NCBI GenBank assembly: GCA_027366075.1
Contig: DAHXLI010000033.1
Location: 1-20,007, forward strand
Reading direction: 5' to 3'
Source: Candidatus Parvarchaeota archaeon
GTDB lineage: Archaea; Nanobdellota; Nanobdellia; Parvarchaeales; Parvarchaeaceae
Length of the DNA stretch: 20,007 nt
Below, piece after piece: positions 1 to 7,133 of this stretch. Both the position numbers and the translations under genes were made by a program. The stretch's first letter is position 1, and each line of letters starts with the position of its first letter. A model generated the notes under the pieces. It ran no database searches. It was not told where the DNA came from and saw nothing but the letters and a program-made list of their open reading frames with translations.

Positions 1-2
1 TG

Positions 3-137
3 ACAGTCGCTGCGTTTAATTTCGCCAAAAAAAGCAAGTTAAAGGTCAGGCCGGATTGCCCAGCCATAATAATGTTCTTGGAAAAACACAAAGAATTCGA
101 AAAGCTACTTGTCGCGGATAAGGGCGCTAGAAGCTGA
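3..137 (+). CDS. Partial GNAT-family acetyltransferase (COG2388/YjdJ-like), C-terminal end
   Basis: This is an open frame running in from the left edge, 44 residues to a TGA stop. It shows the end of a small GCN5-related N-acetyltransferase of the COG2388 type: an acetyl-CoA-binding helix (AFNFAKKSKLKV), then RPDCPAII and FLEKHKEFEKLLV. The same layout occurs in the complete gene at 17223-17504 (FAFAKKKGLKVKPDCPYIV), so the two are paralogs. The acceptor substrate of this family is unknown. The tail ends in extra residues (ADKGARS) after the usual final LV. The start and N-terminal half lie outside the window. Confidence 0.75.
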   Translation, partial: TVAAFNFAKKSKLKVRPDCPAIIMFLEKHKEFEKLLVADKGARS

Positions 138-237
138 GATAGGGATAAATATCAGTTCTTTTATGCTATAGAATGGCTCTTAAAGAAATCCTTAGGATAA
201 AAGAAACCGGCGAAGAAAGATTGAATCGGTTGGGTAA

Positions 238-414
238 ATGTTTAAATTCTTTGCTGATTTAGTTGAAAATTCGTCCATAACCAGGTCCAGGACAGTGACC
301 TATGTCTCTGCTATCTTACTTGTGATAACGGCCATGGTGTCATTTTTCCGGTGCGACGACAGAAGGCAAAAGTTATTTGCCAGTCATAGGACCAAGCAAT
401 GGCTCTTGATTTAG
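238..414 (+). CDS. Possible small single-helix membrane protein (weak)
   Basis: A 58-residue ATG-started frame sits in the otherwise empty interval 138-522. It reads as a short polar N-terminus, one hydrophobic stretch of about 19 residues (TVTYVSAILLVITAMVSFF, around residues 19-37), then a strongly basic tail (CDDRRQKLF, HRTKQ), the layout of a one-helix protein with a positive inside. A 29-codon frame just before it (172-261, MALKEILRIKETGEERLNRL) overlaps its start and reads like real coding sequence. The two could be one gene split by a frame change near 235-240. There is no recognised family and no clear ribosome binding site. The rest of 138-522 shows only A/T-rich promoter-like sequence near its right end. 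Confidence 0.25.
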   Translation: MFKFFADLVENSSITRSRTVTYVSAILLVITAMVSFFRCDDRRQKLFASHRTKQWLLI

Positions 415-496
415 GGCGAAATAGATACTCTACGAAGACAAAAAAAGCGTATATACTGGTACTAATCTCTGAATATAATATAATTACCGAAGGAAT

Positions 497-508
497 ACTA
501 TAAATTTT
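497..508 (+). promoter_or_regulatory. TATA-like box for the membrane protein gene at 535
   Basis: ACTATAAATTTT is centred about 32 bases before the ATG at 535. With the usual archaeal spacing to the transcription start, the leader would be only a few bases. This supports the ATG at 535 over the upstream GTG at 523. Confidence 0.45.
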
Positions 509-534
509 GGCGTTTTAAAGGTGTGAAGTGCAGT

Positions 535-1392
535 ATGACAACGAAAGAAAAGCTCGAATCGATAGTAAGCAAAGAGGCGGGCGATACGACGGCAGCAAAA
601 GTAAAAATGCCGCAGTCGGATCTTAAGAGCGGCGGCAAGAAAGCGGCCGCATTCGGCGCTTCGGCCGTTGGCTTGGGAGCTTATGACGCCTTACACCCGA
701 CGAGCTGGAACTCTTATTTCATAAAGGCTGGGCAGTGGCTTGGAAAATACATGCCAAGGGCCTTGCAGTTTCTTTTGCCCATACCTACCCAGTTTTATCA
801 AGTTGCACTTATAGGCGGCAGTGTCGGGGCCGGCGCAGGGATACTATACAATAAAAACTGGTCAAAAAAGAGAAACCTCTCAAATCTAATTACGGTCCCG
901 GCAAACGCCGTCACAGCGGATTACACTTCTGCGACTATAGCCGCAAAGAAACCCCTGTATCCACTACCGAAAGCGGATTACGGCTGGAGGATACCGGCGT
1001 TCAAACACACCTTGTGGGGCGGGCTTGCACATTTGATAAATTCGCCTTCGTTTATCCCGGGAATCTTAACGGGTTACGTTTTGGGGATGGCTTCGCTGGG
1101 AGTGTACTTTGCAGTCCAGGGAGGTTATCTCCTGTACAAAAACTACGCGAAAGTCAAGGCTTGGGTGGGCAGAGTCGGCGCCCGGGTCTCCGACGGGATT
1201 GATAGATTTTTGGCTTCGGTCAAAGAGAAAGCCTCCCGCGGTTACACATACCTAGCAGACAAACTGAAAAATGGTTACATGCATCTGGCGGAAAAAACGA
1301 AGGGTTTTGCACATAGAATAATCTCGGAAATGCCGTCTCTTAATCCGATACCCCTGCATCCGCAGTATGTAAGTGCTTTATTTAATGCTTAA
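535..1392 (+). CDS. Unrecognised membrane protein with long basic C-terminal tail
   Basis: This 285-residue protein belongs to no family I recognise. The first 30 residues are polar and lysine-rich. Hydrophobic or glycine/alanine-rich segments follow at about residues 33-50 (AAAFGASAVGLGAYDAL), 75-105 (LQFLLPIPTQFYQ, GGSVGAGAGILY) and 165-200 (PGILTGYVLGMASLGVYFAVQGGYLLY). From about residue 200 the chain is an amphipathic, lysine/arginine-rich region with recurring K/A/E helices (VKEKASRGYTYLADKLKNGYMHLAEKTKG), probably alpha-helical. An in-frame GTG at 523 would add four residues. I prefer the ATG because a TATA-like box lies about 30 bases upstream of it. The gene looks somewhat richer in G/C third positions (GCG, GGC, CCG) than its neighbours, which could mean separate ancestry. 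Confidence 0.75.
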   Translation: MTTKEKLESIVSKEAGDTTAAKVKMPQSDLKSGGKKAAAFGASAVGLGAYDALHPTSWNSYFIKAGQWLGKYMPRALQFLLPIPTQFYQVALIGGSVGAGAGILYNKNWSKKRNLSNLITVPANAVTADYTSATIAAKKPLYPLPKADYGWRIPAFKHTLWGGLAHLINSPSFIPGILTGYVLGMASLGVYFAVQGGYLLYKNYAKVKAWVGRVGARVSDGIDRFLASVKEKASRGYTYLADKLKNGYMHLAEKTKGFAHRIISEMPSLNPIPLHPQYVSALFNA

Positions 1393-1406
1393 GAAACGCT
1401 GAAATT

Positions 1407-1742
1407 TTAAACCCCTAATCCGTTCTTGCAGGATTCTGCGGCTATAAGATCCGTTGCGCCGCCTTTTCTAAATTCTGCCGTAACATCCATCTCTCTTAAC
1501 ATTTCATCGTCCAATATTATCATCGCGTACGTTACTGATGATTGTACAAATTGGTTGCCTGCGGATATGATAACCTTTTTCGGCGAACCTTCTTGCAACA
1601 CTTCACGTATGATCATTCAAGCCGAATATTCCGTACACTATCATCAAACCCAGCAGTTTTTTGCGGAGGAATCATATGCAAGGTATAATTTTATCTTCAC
1701 GCCGTCGCTTTCGTATTCTACGTCCTTTGTGGTTAGTTCCAT
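1407..1742 (-). pseudogene. Decayed, truncated dienelactone hydrolase-like gene
   Basis: Read on the minus strand from the ATG at 1742, the first 30 or so codons give MELTTKDVEYESDGVKIKLY, which matches the start of the dienelactone hydrolase family (alpha/beta hydrolases). The frame then stops, but from about 1656 a shifted frame continues with LLGLMIVYGIFGLNDHT, a TGA at 1605-1603, then SVARRFAEKGYHI. This is the family's strand-nucleophile-side motif (HEIFGLNDHI..VARRLAEEGY) with the motif glutamate replaced by glycine and a probable CGA-to-TGA change. The original frame resumes at 1616 (MIIREVLQ... to GLGV) and ends at 1407. The C-terminal half, with the catalytic Cys/Ser, Asp and His, is missing. 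At least one frame change, one stop and a truncation make a functional product unlikely. Confidence 0.7.
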
Positions 1743-1787
1743 ATTATTAGCAACTAATATATCTTAAGACAGTTATAAATGTTATTC

Positions 1788-2330
1788 ATGAAAGGCTTTG
1801 ATGTTCCGGATGGATTCTCCATAGACAAATCGCTAAGCGCTGGAGACCACCCTCTACTCGAAGTTTTCCCGGGCCTGGATAATCTGGCGCTTTTCAAAAA
1901 GCTGGCAAAGACTAAAAAGCAGAGGGAATGCATCATCGGTGTCACCATAAAACTGATCTTATCTAAATACGTTTACATGTATGTAGCGCCAAATAAGCCA
2001 CTTGGCACAAAGTATTGGAAACCTATCATCTCCAGCGAGGATTGCGTAGTCATAGGCATAAATCATCTAAAGACCAGTCCGATACAGGTTGTATACCTCG
2101 ACATATTTCACGAACTTTGCCATATCCTGCAGAGAAAAGCGGGCGGGGAGCTGTGGTCCTTGGAGAGTTATGTCGATAACCCGTGCGAAATAGAAGCGTA
2201 TCAATTCGTGATAAACGAAGCAAAGAAACTGGGCGCGGCCAACAAGTACCTTAGGGATTATCTTGAAGTCGGATGGGTGTCAAAAAAGGACATGAAGAGG
2301 CTTTTTTCCAGATTAGAAGTAGATGATTAA
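1788..2330 (+). CDS. HExxH metallopeptidase-like protein (ImmA/IrrE-like)
   Basis: This protein of about 180 residues contains the zinc-binding motif HELCH (residues 108-112 from this start). About 24 residues later comes CEIEAYQF, whose glutamate fits the third metal ligand of gluzincin peptidases such as the ImmA/IrrE group (E..A..F). A hydrophobic strand (PIQVVYLDIF) leads into the HExxH helix, as in that fold. Members cut or sense repressors and toxins; the target here is unknown. There is no signal peptide or membrane segment, so it is likely cytoplasmic. An ATG at 1779 adds three residues. The ATG at 1788 was chosen because a TATA-like stretch at 1754-1762 would start transcription near 1784. 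The 3' end overlaps the convergent DUF84 gene by four bases. Confidence 0.7.
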   Translation: MKGFDVPDGFSIDKSLSAGDHPLLEVFPGLDNLALFKKLAKTKKQRECIIGVTIKLILSKYVYMYVAPNKPLGTKYWKPIISSEDCVVIGINHLKTSPIQVVYLDIFHELCHILQRKAGGELWSLESYVDNPCEIEAYQFVINEAKKLGAANKYLRDYLEVGWVSKKDMKRLFSRLEVDD

Positions 2331-2851
2331 TCGTACAAAGGGGAAACAAAGGCAGCCAGTGCGCAACGAGTGGCGTCTTCAAACTCATGCGCCCTGTCAT
2401 AAAGACCGTTTGACAGGATGCCGTTGGTTCCATTTTCAAGCCGTATCTTTTCCTGGCTTGCAGACGTAACTTTATTTGTGGCTTCTGCCAGCCCCATGCC
2501 TTCTTCAACGTACTTTCTCAAAGTTTTAGGGATAAGTACGCCGCCGCTGGAACCTATGCCGTGTTTCCCATTTTTGTCGATTATAGCCACCCACCCAAGC
2601 ACGAACATGCCATATTCATTTGAAGTCACGTTTCCTTCCGCCCCTATCCCGACATCTGCGTTGGTCAATTTAAGGGCATTTTGTGCACGGTTCATCGCAC
2701 CTTTTATTGCTTCAGAGTCTGAGTGCGGCGTTTCGCTGACTCCGGAGCTAACTTCGCAAGGGACTATCTCAAAGTTTTTCCATACTAACACCAGGATTTT
2801 TTTGACCGCATCGATCTTGAGTTTGTTCTTCGTGCCTATCGCTATTTTCAT
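2327..2851 (-). CDS. DUF84-family inosine/xanthosine triphosphatase (YjjX-like)
   Basis: At 174 residues this is the usual length for the YjjX/DUF84 NTPase family, house-cleaning enzymes that hydrolyse the damaged nucleotides ITP and XTP. Family features are present. The N-terminal strand and helix read IAIGTKNKLKIDAVKKIL. The SGVSETPHSDSEAIKGAMNR segment matches the family's SGV-x-(E/D)-QP...SEE(T/A)..GA.NR block. ADVGIGAEGNV aligns with the substrate-side EAGI-type strand, and the end reads ALAAFVSPLYD. The gene lies six bases downstream of the phosphoribosyltransferase-like gene, in the same direction, and is probably translated from the same mRNA. Its end overlaps the HExxH gene on the other strand by four bases. 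Confidence 0.85.
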   Translation of the reverse strand: MKIAIGTKNKLKIDAVKKILVLVWKNFEIVPCEVSSGVSETPHSDSEAIKGAMNRAQNALKLTNADVGIGAEGNVTSNEYGMFVLGWVAIIDKNGKHGIGSSGGVLIPKTLRKYVEEGMGLAEATNKVTSASQEKIRLENGTNGILSNGLYDRAHEFEDATRCALAAFVSPLYD

Positions 2852-2857
2852 ATATAA

Positions 2858-3889
2858 TCAATATGTCGACAAAACCTTTCTGAGTTTCGTTATTTCTTTT
2901 CTCGCAATCGCGTCCTGCCACGCTTCATATTTTGATATTTTCCTAAGGTTTTCTATTAGATTAATGCTTCTTGTGAGGTGGCCTTTTATATCCCCCGTTT
3001 CATATCCAAGGCCGGTAAATATTCTAGACTGCCTATCGGACCAATCTCCTGGCTGGTCACAACCGGGTATGAATTCCTGCAGATAGTTCTCCAACGTGCT
3101 TTTGTCCACAATACTGCCAAGTTTTTTTATCTCGCCATGCTTCGAAAAATAACTCTCATCAATACCGTATAAAGTCATATCATAGTTGTTTGAAGCCAAT
3201 TCGCTTATATTGCCAATAGCAAAAGCGTGCAGTTTTATGCCGTGCTCATCCGTTGTCTTTTTGAGCAACTTCAGCGCGGGAATCGCTATAAAACCGTATA
3301 GGACCACGTCTGTTATATTAGAGCCGCGTTTCTTACTTTCATTTAAAGCCTCTGTTACAGATAGGACTCCCGAAGCACCGGTGGCTTCCGTATCCGGCTT
3401 GATTAGGACTATATTTTTATCTTTTGGGAGCTCAGAAAAATCTTTGTAAACAACTTGCAGTTCACGGGTAACATGATTCCTGTACGATTTTGAGACGTAT
3501 CTTGGCCTTATAAAAAGCTGCGGTATCGGTCTACTTGGCAAAAGCGCTTTTAGTGCTGGGAACAATTTGTATCCCTGTGATGCTCTCAGTACATTTTCTA
3601 CAACTATTCTCGTATCGTCTTCTTTTTTATTGGTGAGTATTATGGAGGATATAGTCTGTGCTGCCTCACCCGCCGCTGACAACGCTAGTTTATCTAATTC
3701 TTTACCAACTATATGGGGGTGACATGCAATCTCTTTGCCGCTTGGCGTGTCAATTATGTATAGATTATCCATAAATGCGGCTTCACTGACCTTAAATACC
3801 CTAGTAGATTTTTGCAATCCGGATATACCAAGTGGTTTTGTACGGCCAATATTTATCTTGTATTCGGTTATTATCCTATCGACGTCCAT
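2858..3889 (-). CDS. Conserved protein with phosphoribosyltransferase-like motif
   Basis: This 343-residue protein shows one clear signature: NIVLIKPDTEATGAS (residues 159-173), followed by a helix. It resembles the type I phosphoribosyltransferase PRPP-binding loop (hydrophobic strand, acidic pair, TG-S/T). A second alternating strand/helix block (ITDVVLYGFIAIPALKLL, KLHAFAIGNISEL) fits the strands that follow in uracil phosphoribosyltransferase-like folds. The N-terminal 120 residues and the last 90, which are helical and basic (residues 300-343), match nothing I know, so substrate and activity are unassigned. A TATA-like box at 3911-3920 is centred 26 bases before the ATG, which predicts a leaderless mRNA that also carries the DUF84 gene. 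A non-catalytic PRTase-like regulator is an alternative. Confidence 0.6.
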   Translation of the reverse strand: MDVDRIITEYKINIGRTKPLGISGLQKSTRVFKVSEAAFMDNLYIIDTPSGKEIACHPHIVGKELDKLALSAAGEAAQTISSIILTNKKEDDTRIVVENVLRASQGYKLFPALKALLPSRPIPQLFIRPRYVSKSYRNHVTRELQVVYKDFSELPKDKNIVLIKPDTEATGASGVLSVTEALNESKKRGSNITDVVLYGFIAIPALKLLKKTTDEHGIKLHAFAIGNISELASNNYDMTLYGIDESYFSKHGEIKKLGSIVDKSTLENYLQEFIPGCDQPGDWSDRQSRIFTGLGYETGDIKGHLTRSINLIENLRKISKYEAWQDAIARKEITKLRKVLSTY

Positions 3890-3910
3890 CTAAGAAAACT
3901 AGATATTCAT

Positions 3911-3920
3911 ATTATAAAAA
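3911..3920 (-). promoter_or_regulatory. TATA-like box for the PRTase-like/DUF84 operon
   Basis: TTTTTATAAT on the minus strand is centred 26 bases upstream of the ATG at 3889, the spacing expected for a leaderless archaeal transcript. Confidence 0.55.
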
Positions 3921-4005
3921 TGTTATATGTATATTCGTTTTTTTATGGGCAGCTTATTTCTTTCTCAAGAAAGACACCGTTCGTCTTAATTCTATAAGAA
4001 TTTGA

Positions 4006-5430
4006 CTATCGCGTGCTTTTAGAGGCGACGGCATCCACGCAGCCATAAATCCAGTTAAGTCTAGAAATATAATCACGAGCCTTATCATCAAAGAGCATCT
4101 GTGTGGCGAGCAGACGCATGCAATCGGCGTGTTTTCTGGACATGTCTGTAGTGTTGTAGATTGCGTGGGTAAGCTCCTCTAGAAGCGTGTCTACTATGTT
4201 TTGACTGCTTTTTAATTGTTCCCTGTTTATGGCTATAACTTTCTTTTTGTAACTGCAGAAGCCACTTTCATTTTCCCTCTCTTTTCCCAATGCCATGAAT
4301 ATCTCAAGTTTGTATGCCGGCGCGTATCTTAAGACAATACTGCTGATTACGTCATAAGCCAAGAGCTCTTTCTCGGATAGCTCTTGTAGGCTTAAAAACG
4401 ATGCAGGAACTTGTTCGTATTCTCTTATGAATTCGGTTGAATCTTGCACCGCTTTGGACTTTGCTAGAATTTCTAAAAGCTGGCATTTTTTCACTATCTT
4501 ACCACCGCGATACGAGACTTCCCTAGCTAGTTCATCCTCGACTACGGCATTCGTCCCAAAAACCTCCTTCCATGCTTCCGAGATAGTTTTTTTCACTATA
4601 GGAGACATATCAAATATAAACGGCCAGATGTCACCTTCCTTAATCCGCTGTCCAGCCTTCATATGATTGAATAGTCCTCTCCAGTAAGTCTTGTTTTCTG
4701 CGTATTGCACCAATGCCCCCAAATTATGCTGTATATCATTTGTGTCTATGATATTCCGTCCTTCAGACATTCGTATAAGCCAAGGACTAAAATTGTAACC
4801 CCACGCATAGCCGTCGTTATCGCAAACGTACATCCCGCCGACGAAGATTCCCTTAGCGTCTAAAGCCTGAATGCTGGACTGTATACTCGTGATTATGCGC
4901 TTGTCGTTCGGCATTATTATTTTTTCTTTTAGAATATCCGCTACGTTTTTTATGCCGTCTATTTTCACTAAAGTGCCGTTTATCGGCGTTTCGGATTTTT
5001 CTATATTTATTCTTAATGCACGTAAGCCGTCCTGTACATTGACCGAGGGTTTTGCAGTATAATGGCCGAAACTTATAGTCATGGAATAGCCGCTTCTTGC
5101 TGCTGCGGCGATTGCTATTTTCATTCCTTCAGTAAACCTGCCTATGTAACCCTTATCAATTCCTTTTCCCTGCGAACTGTTGCCGAAATAAAGGTCTTTT
5201 ATTTCGAGTGAACGACTCTTGTTGTATATTTCAAGCGAATTGCCTGAGGTTTTTATAGAAACTTTTCCCCAGTCGCCTTCTTCAGCATCGACCGCGTTGG
5301 ATATGAATTCTCTGGCTATATCCCAGTCCCTCCAATATGAGCGGTACCCGTCTACGTTTATCAAATAATCAAGAGTTCTTATCGGAGATTTTTTCCTAGA
5401 AAAGAAGCGCAGGCGCTGGTCTAAACCCAT
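4006..5430 (-). CDS. GHKL ATPase-like protein with C-terminal degenerate zincin-like motif
   Basis: This is a 474-residue protein in two parts. The N-terminal part carries an HSP90/histidine-kinase-type (GHKL) nucleotide site. The N-box is AREFISNAVDAEEGDW (E41, N45, D48). GKGIDKGYIGRFTEGMKIAI follows at about residues 88-107, matching the G-x-G lid region of ATPases that read as G.G.FGEGFK. The C-terminal part ends with LLEELTHAIYNTTDMSRKH (residues 416-434). Its shape is that of an HExxH peptidase helix followed by (T/S)-x-D-x-SR, but the first histidine is glutamate (E418; codons GAG GAG), so zinc binding is doubtful. No membrane segment is visible. A TATA-like box lies 25 bases upstream. 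The gene stands alone in its transcription unit, and its role is unknown. Similar two-part proteins occur in mobile or phage-related settings, but I could not verify that here. Confidence 0.65.
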   Translation of the reverse strand: MGLDQRLRFFSRKKSPIRTLDYLINVDGYRSYWRDWDIAREFISNAVDAEEGDWGKVSIKTSGNSLEIYNKSRSLEIKDLYFGNSSQGKGIDKGYIGRFTEGMKIAIAAAARSGYSMTISFGHYTAKPSVNVQDGLRALRINIEKSETPINGTLVKIDGIKNVADILKEKIIMPNDKRIITSIQSSIQALDAKGIFVGGMYVCDNDGYAWGYNFSPWLIRMSEGRNIIDTNDIQHNLGALVQYAENKTYWRGLFNHMKAGQRIKEGDIWPFIFDMSPIVKKTISEAWKEVFGTNAVVEDELAREVSYRGGKIVKKCQLLEILAKSKAVQDSTEFIREYEQVPASFLSLQELSEKELLAYDVISSIVLRYAPAYKLEIFMALGKERENESGFCSYKKKVIAINREQLKSSQNIVDTLLEELTHAIYNTTDMSRKHADCMRLLATQMLFDDKARDYISRLNWIYGCVDAVASKSTR

Positions 5431-5450
5431 TTAGATCATAGAAATTATCG

Positions 5451-5460
5451 CAATAAATAA
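5451..5460 (-). promoter_or_regulatory. TATA-like box for the GHKL ATPase gene
   Basis: TTATTTATTG on the minus strand is centred 25 bases before the ATG at 5430, predicting a leaderless mRNA. Confidence 0.5.
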
Positions 5461-5504
5461 CTTTTATACAAACAAACCTGTATTTTTCTTAAAAGTACGC
5501 TATA

Positions 5505-6989
5505 TTAAACTTTGGGTGTATTTTTAGGATTTATAAGTTTTATCCCGCCAGTTCTTTTAATCACTTCGTCAGCTAGGAACGAGATAAAGAAAACGGCGAT
5601 AAAGCCGGCCGCAGCGATGTAATAACAGTATTGGAATGCTGCCGTCGTTGGAAAGGAAACGGAAACGCCGCTTACTATATAGCTAGCTACAAAAGTCGAT
5701 ATCAAAGACCCGGCTACTGGAACGCCAAGGCTTGCTCCAAGATTTCTGAAAACACTGTTAAGCGAGGTAGCAAGGCCCATCTCATTCGGATCGACTGAAA
5801 GCACAAGTAGATTCTGCGCAGACACCATCATTATACCTAGTCCTGCAGCGGCTATGGTAAGATATTCTGCTATCTGGATTGCTTGGTTAGCCGTAGCCAA
5901 AAGTAAGAAACCAACAACGGCCACTATAGAACCTATTAATAAGAAGCGTTTGACCCCGTATCTTGATATCAGTACACCTATCGGATAGCCAACTGCTAAC
6001 ATCGCGATAGCAAGCGGGACCAGATAAAGACCTGTCGTTAATATATCGAATCCAAAACCGCCTGGGGCCGGCGTTTCCAGACGATATGCTATAGATATAA
6101 AAGCCAGGTACATGGAGGTACTGGACATTATAGCGATAAAGTTTGCTATAAGGACATTCTTTTTGCTTAGTAACTTAGTGTTAAGTATTGGTTGCTCTCT
6201 GTGCTTTTCTACATAAATCAATGGTACTATCAATAACGCACCGCCTATCGTCATTAACAAGACCCAGAACGAAGTCCAGCCCCAATTAGACCCCTCAGAT
6301 ATGCCGAAGACCATCATCGAAAGCGCGGCTCCAAGCCATATCGCGCCGATATAGTCAAGTTTAGCTTTTAGATTTCTATAAACTGATTCTTTGGCCACAA
6401 AGAATATTAGGATAGTTAATGCAACTATGAATGGCAATGCTATATGATAATTCGCCTGCCACCCATATGAATTTGCTATGTACGCCCCGAGTGGGAGACC
6501 GAGAGCTATGCCACCGCCGAACATCCCGGCAAGAAGCCCCTGTGCGCGAGGGATGAGATCCATCGGAAATTCCTCTCGGATCATGCTGAATGCAAGCGGA
6601 AATATACTAAGACCTATCCCCTGAAACGTCCTTGAAATAAGAAGCGTTGTAAAGTTAGATGTAAATGACGTTATGGCCACCATAGCAGAATAGGCAATAA
6701 GTACGTAGATAATCATTCTTTTTTTGCCGTATATGTCTCCGAGCTTTCCTATCACTGGCATTATGGCGGTACCAAAAACGAGATATAAAGAAATAATTAG
6801 GCTGGCTGTTGCGGCGTCGACACCATACTGTTCACCTATTACTGGCAGAGAAGGCGTCAACATTATATCAACGTACATGACAAAAGCTGCTAGTATCGCC
6901 AGTAATAGTAAGATCCTATAAGCGTATTTTATATCGTACTTTTTCTCTGGGACAAAAGCCTTCTTAGCTTCTTTAGTTATGGTTTCCAT
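5505..6989 (-). CDS. MFS transporter, drug:H+ antiporter type (DHA2/EmrB-QacA-like)
   Basis: This integral membrane protein of 494 residues has enough hydrophobic segments for about 14 helices. Major-facilitator signatures are clear: motif A in the first cytoplasmic loop (GKLGDIYGKKRM), RTFQGIG after helix 4 (motif B), and GGGIALGLPLGAYIA in helix 5, close to the antiporter motif C. A second motif-A-like loop (GVLISRYGVKRF) begins the second half. Such proteins use the proton gradient to export drugs, acids or other small molecules; the substrate cannot be read from the sequence. The frame extends to a TTG at 7001, but the ATG at 6989 gives the normal start (METITKEAK). The A/T-rich palindrome at 7017-7028 is the likely TATA element. 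Confidence 0.9.
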   Translation of the reverse strand: METITKEAKKAFVPEKKYDIKYAYRILLLLAILAAFVMYVDIMLTPSLPVIGEQYGVDAATASLIISLYLVFGTAIMPVIGKLGDIYGKKRMIIYVLIAYSAMVAITSFTSNFTTLLISRTFQGIGLSIFPLAFSMIREEFPMDLIPRAQGLLAGMFGGGIALGLPLGAYIANSYGWQANYHIALPFIVALTILIFFVAKESVYRNLKAKLDYIGAIWLGAALSMMVFGISEGSNWGWTSFWVLLMTIGGALLIVPLIYVEKHREQPILNTKLLSKKNVLIANFIAIMSSTSMYLAFISIAYRLETPAPGGFGFDILTTGLYLVPLAIAMLAVGYPIGVLISRYGVKRFLLIGSIVAVVGFLLLATANQAIQIAEYLTIAAAGLGIMMVSAQNLLVLSVDPNEMGLATSLNSVFRNLGASLGVPVAGSLISTFVASYIVSGVSVSFPTTAAFQYCYYIAAAGFIAVFFISFLADEVIKRTGGIKLINPKNTPKV

Positions 6990-7016
6990 GACAAGAATCA
7001 AATTGAATGAATATCT

Positions 7017-7028
7017 TTATTTAAATAA
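7017..7028 (-). promoter_or_regulatory. TATA-like palindrome upstream of the MFS gene
   Basis: TTATTTAAATAA is a perfect 12-base palindrome centred about 33 bases before the MFS ATG at 6989. It is suited to bind TATA-binding protein. Confidence 0.4.
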
Positions 7029-7052
7029 CTTCTGGGATGTTTAAATTTACAG

Positions 7053-7076
7053 CTTTGATTTTTATCTAAATCAAAG
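7053..7076. promoter_or_regulatory. 9-bp inverted repeat between MFS and MeaB pseudogene (operator candidate)
   Basis: CTTTGATTT (7053-7061) and AAATCAAAG (7068-7076) are perfect inverted copies separated by six bases. The pair lies 25 bases upstream of the MFS TATA-like element. Dyads of this size are typical of sites for dimeric regulators such as TetR, MarR or PadR types, which often control exporters. A short RNA hairpin is the alternative. Confidence 0.4.
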
Positions 7077-7133
7077 AAGCTTTTCCATGGTATGGACGTG
7101 GCCTAGCTACCTTGGAAAAGGGACAGAAGAAAA

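Noticed and set aside
1426..1767. Plus-strand frame of 113 residues
   Set aside because: Serine/isoleucine-rich and featureless. It is the antisense of the dienelactone hydrolase remnant.
2418..3086. Plus-strand frame of 222 residues across the DUF84 and PRTase-like genes
   Set aside because: It spans two real genes on the other strand and their junction, with shadow-type composition rich in S, F and P.
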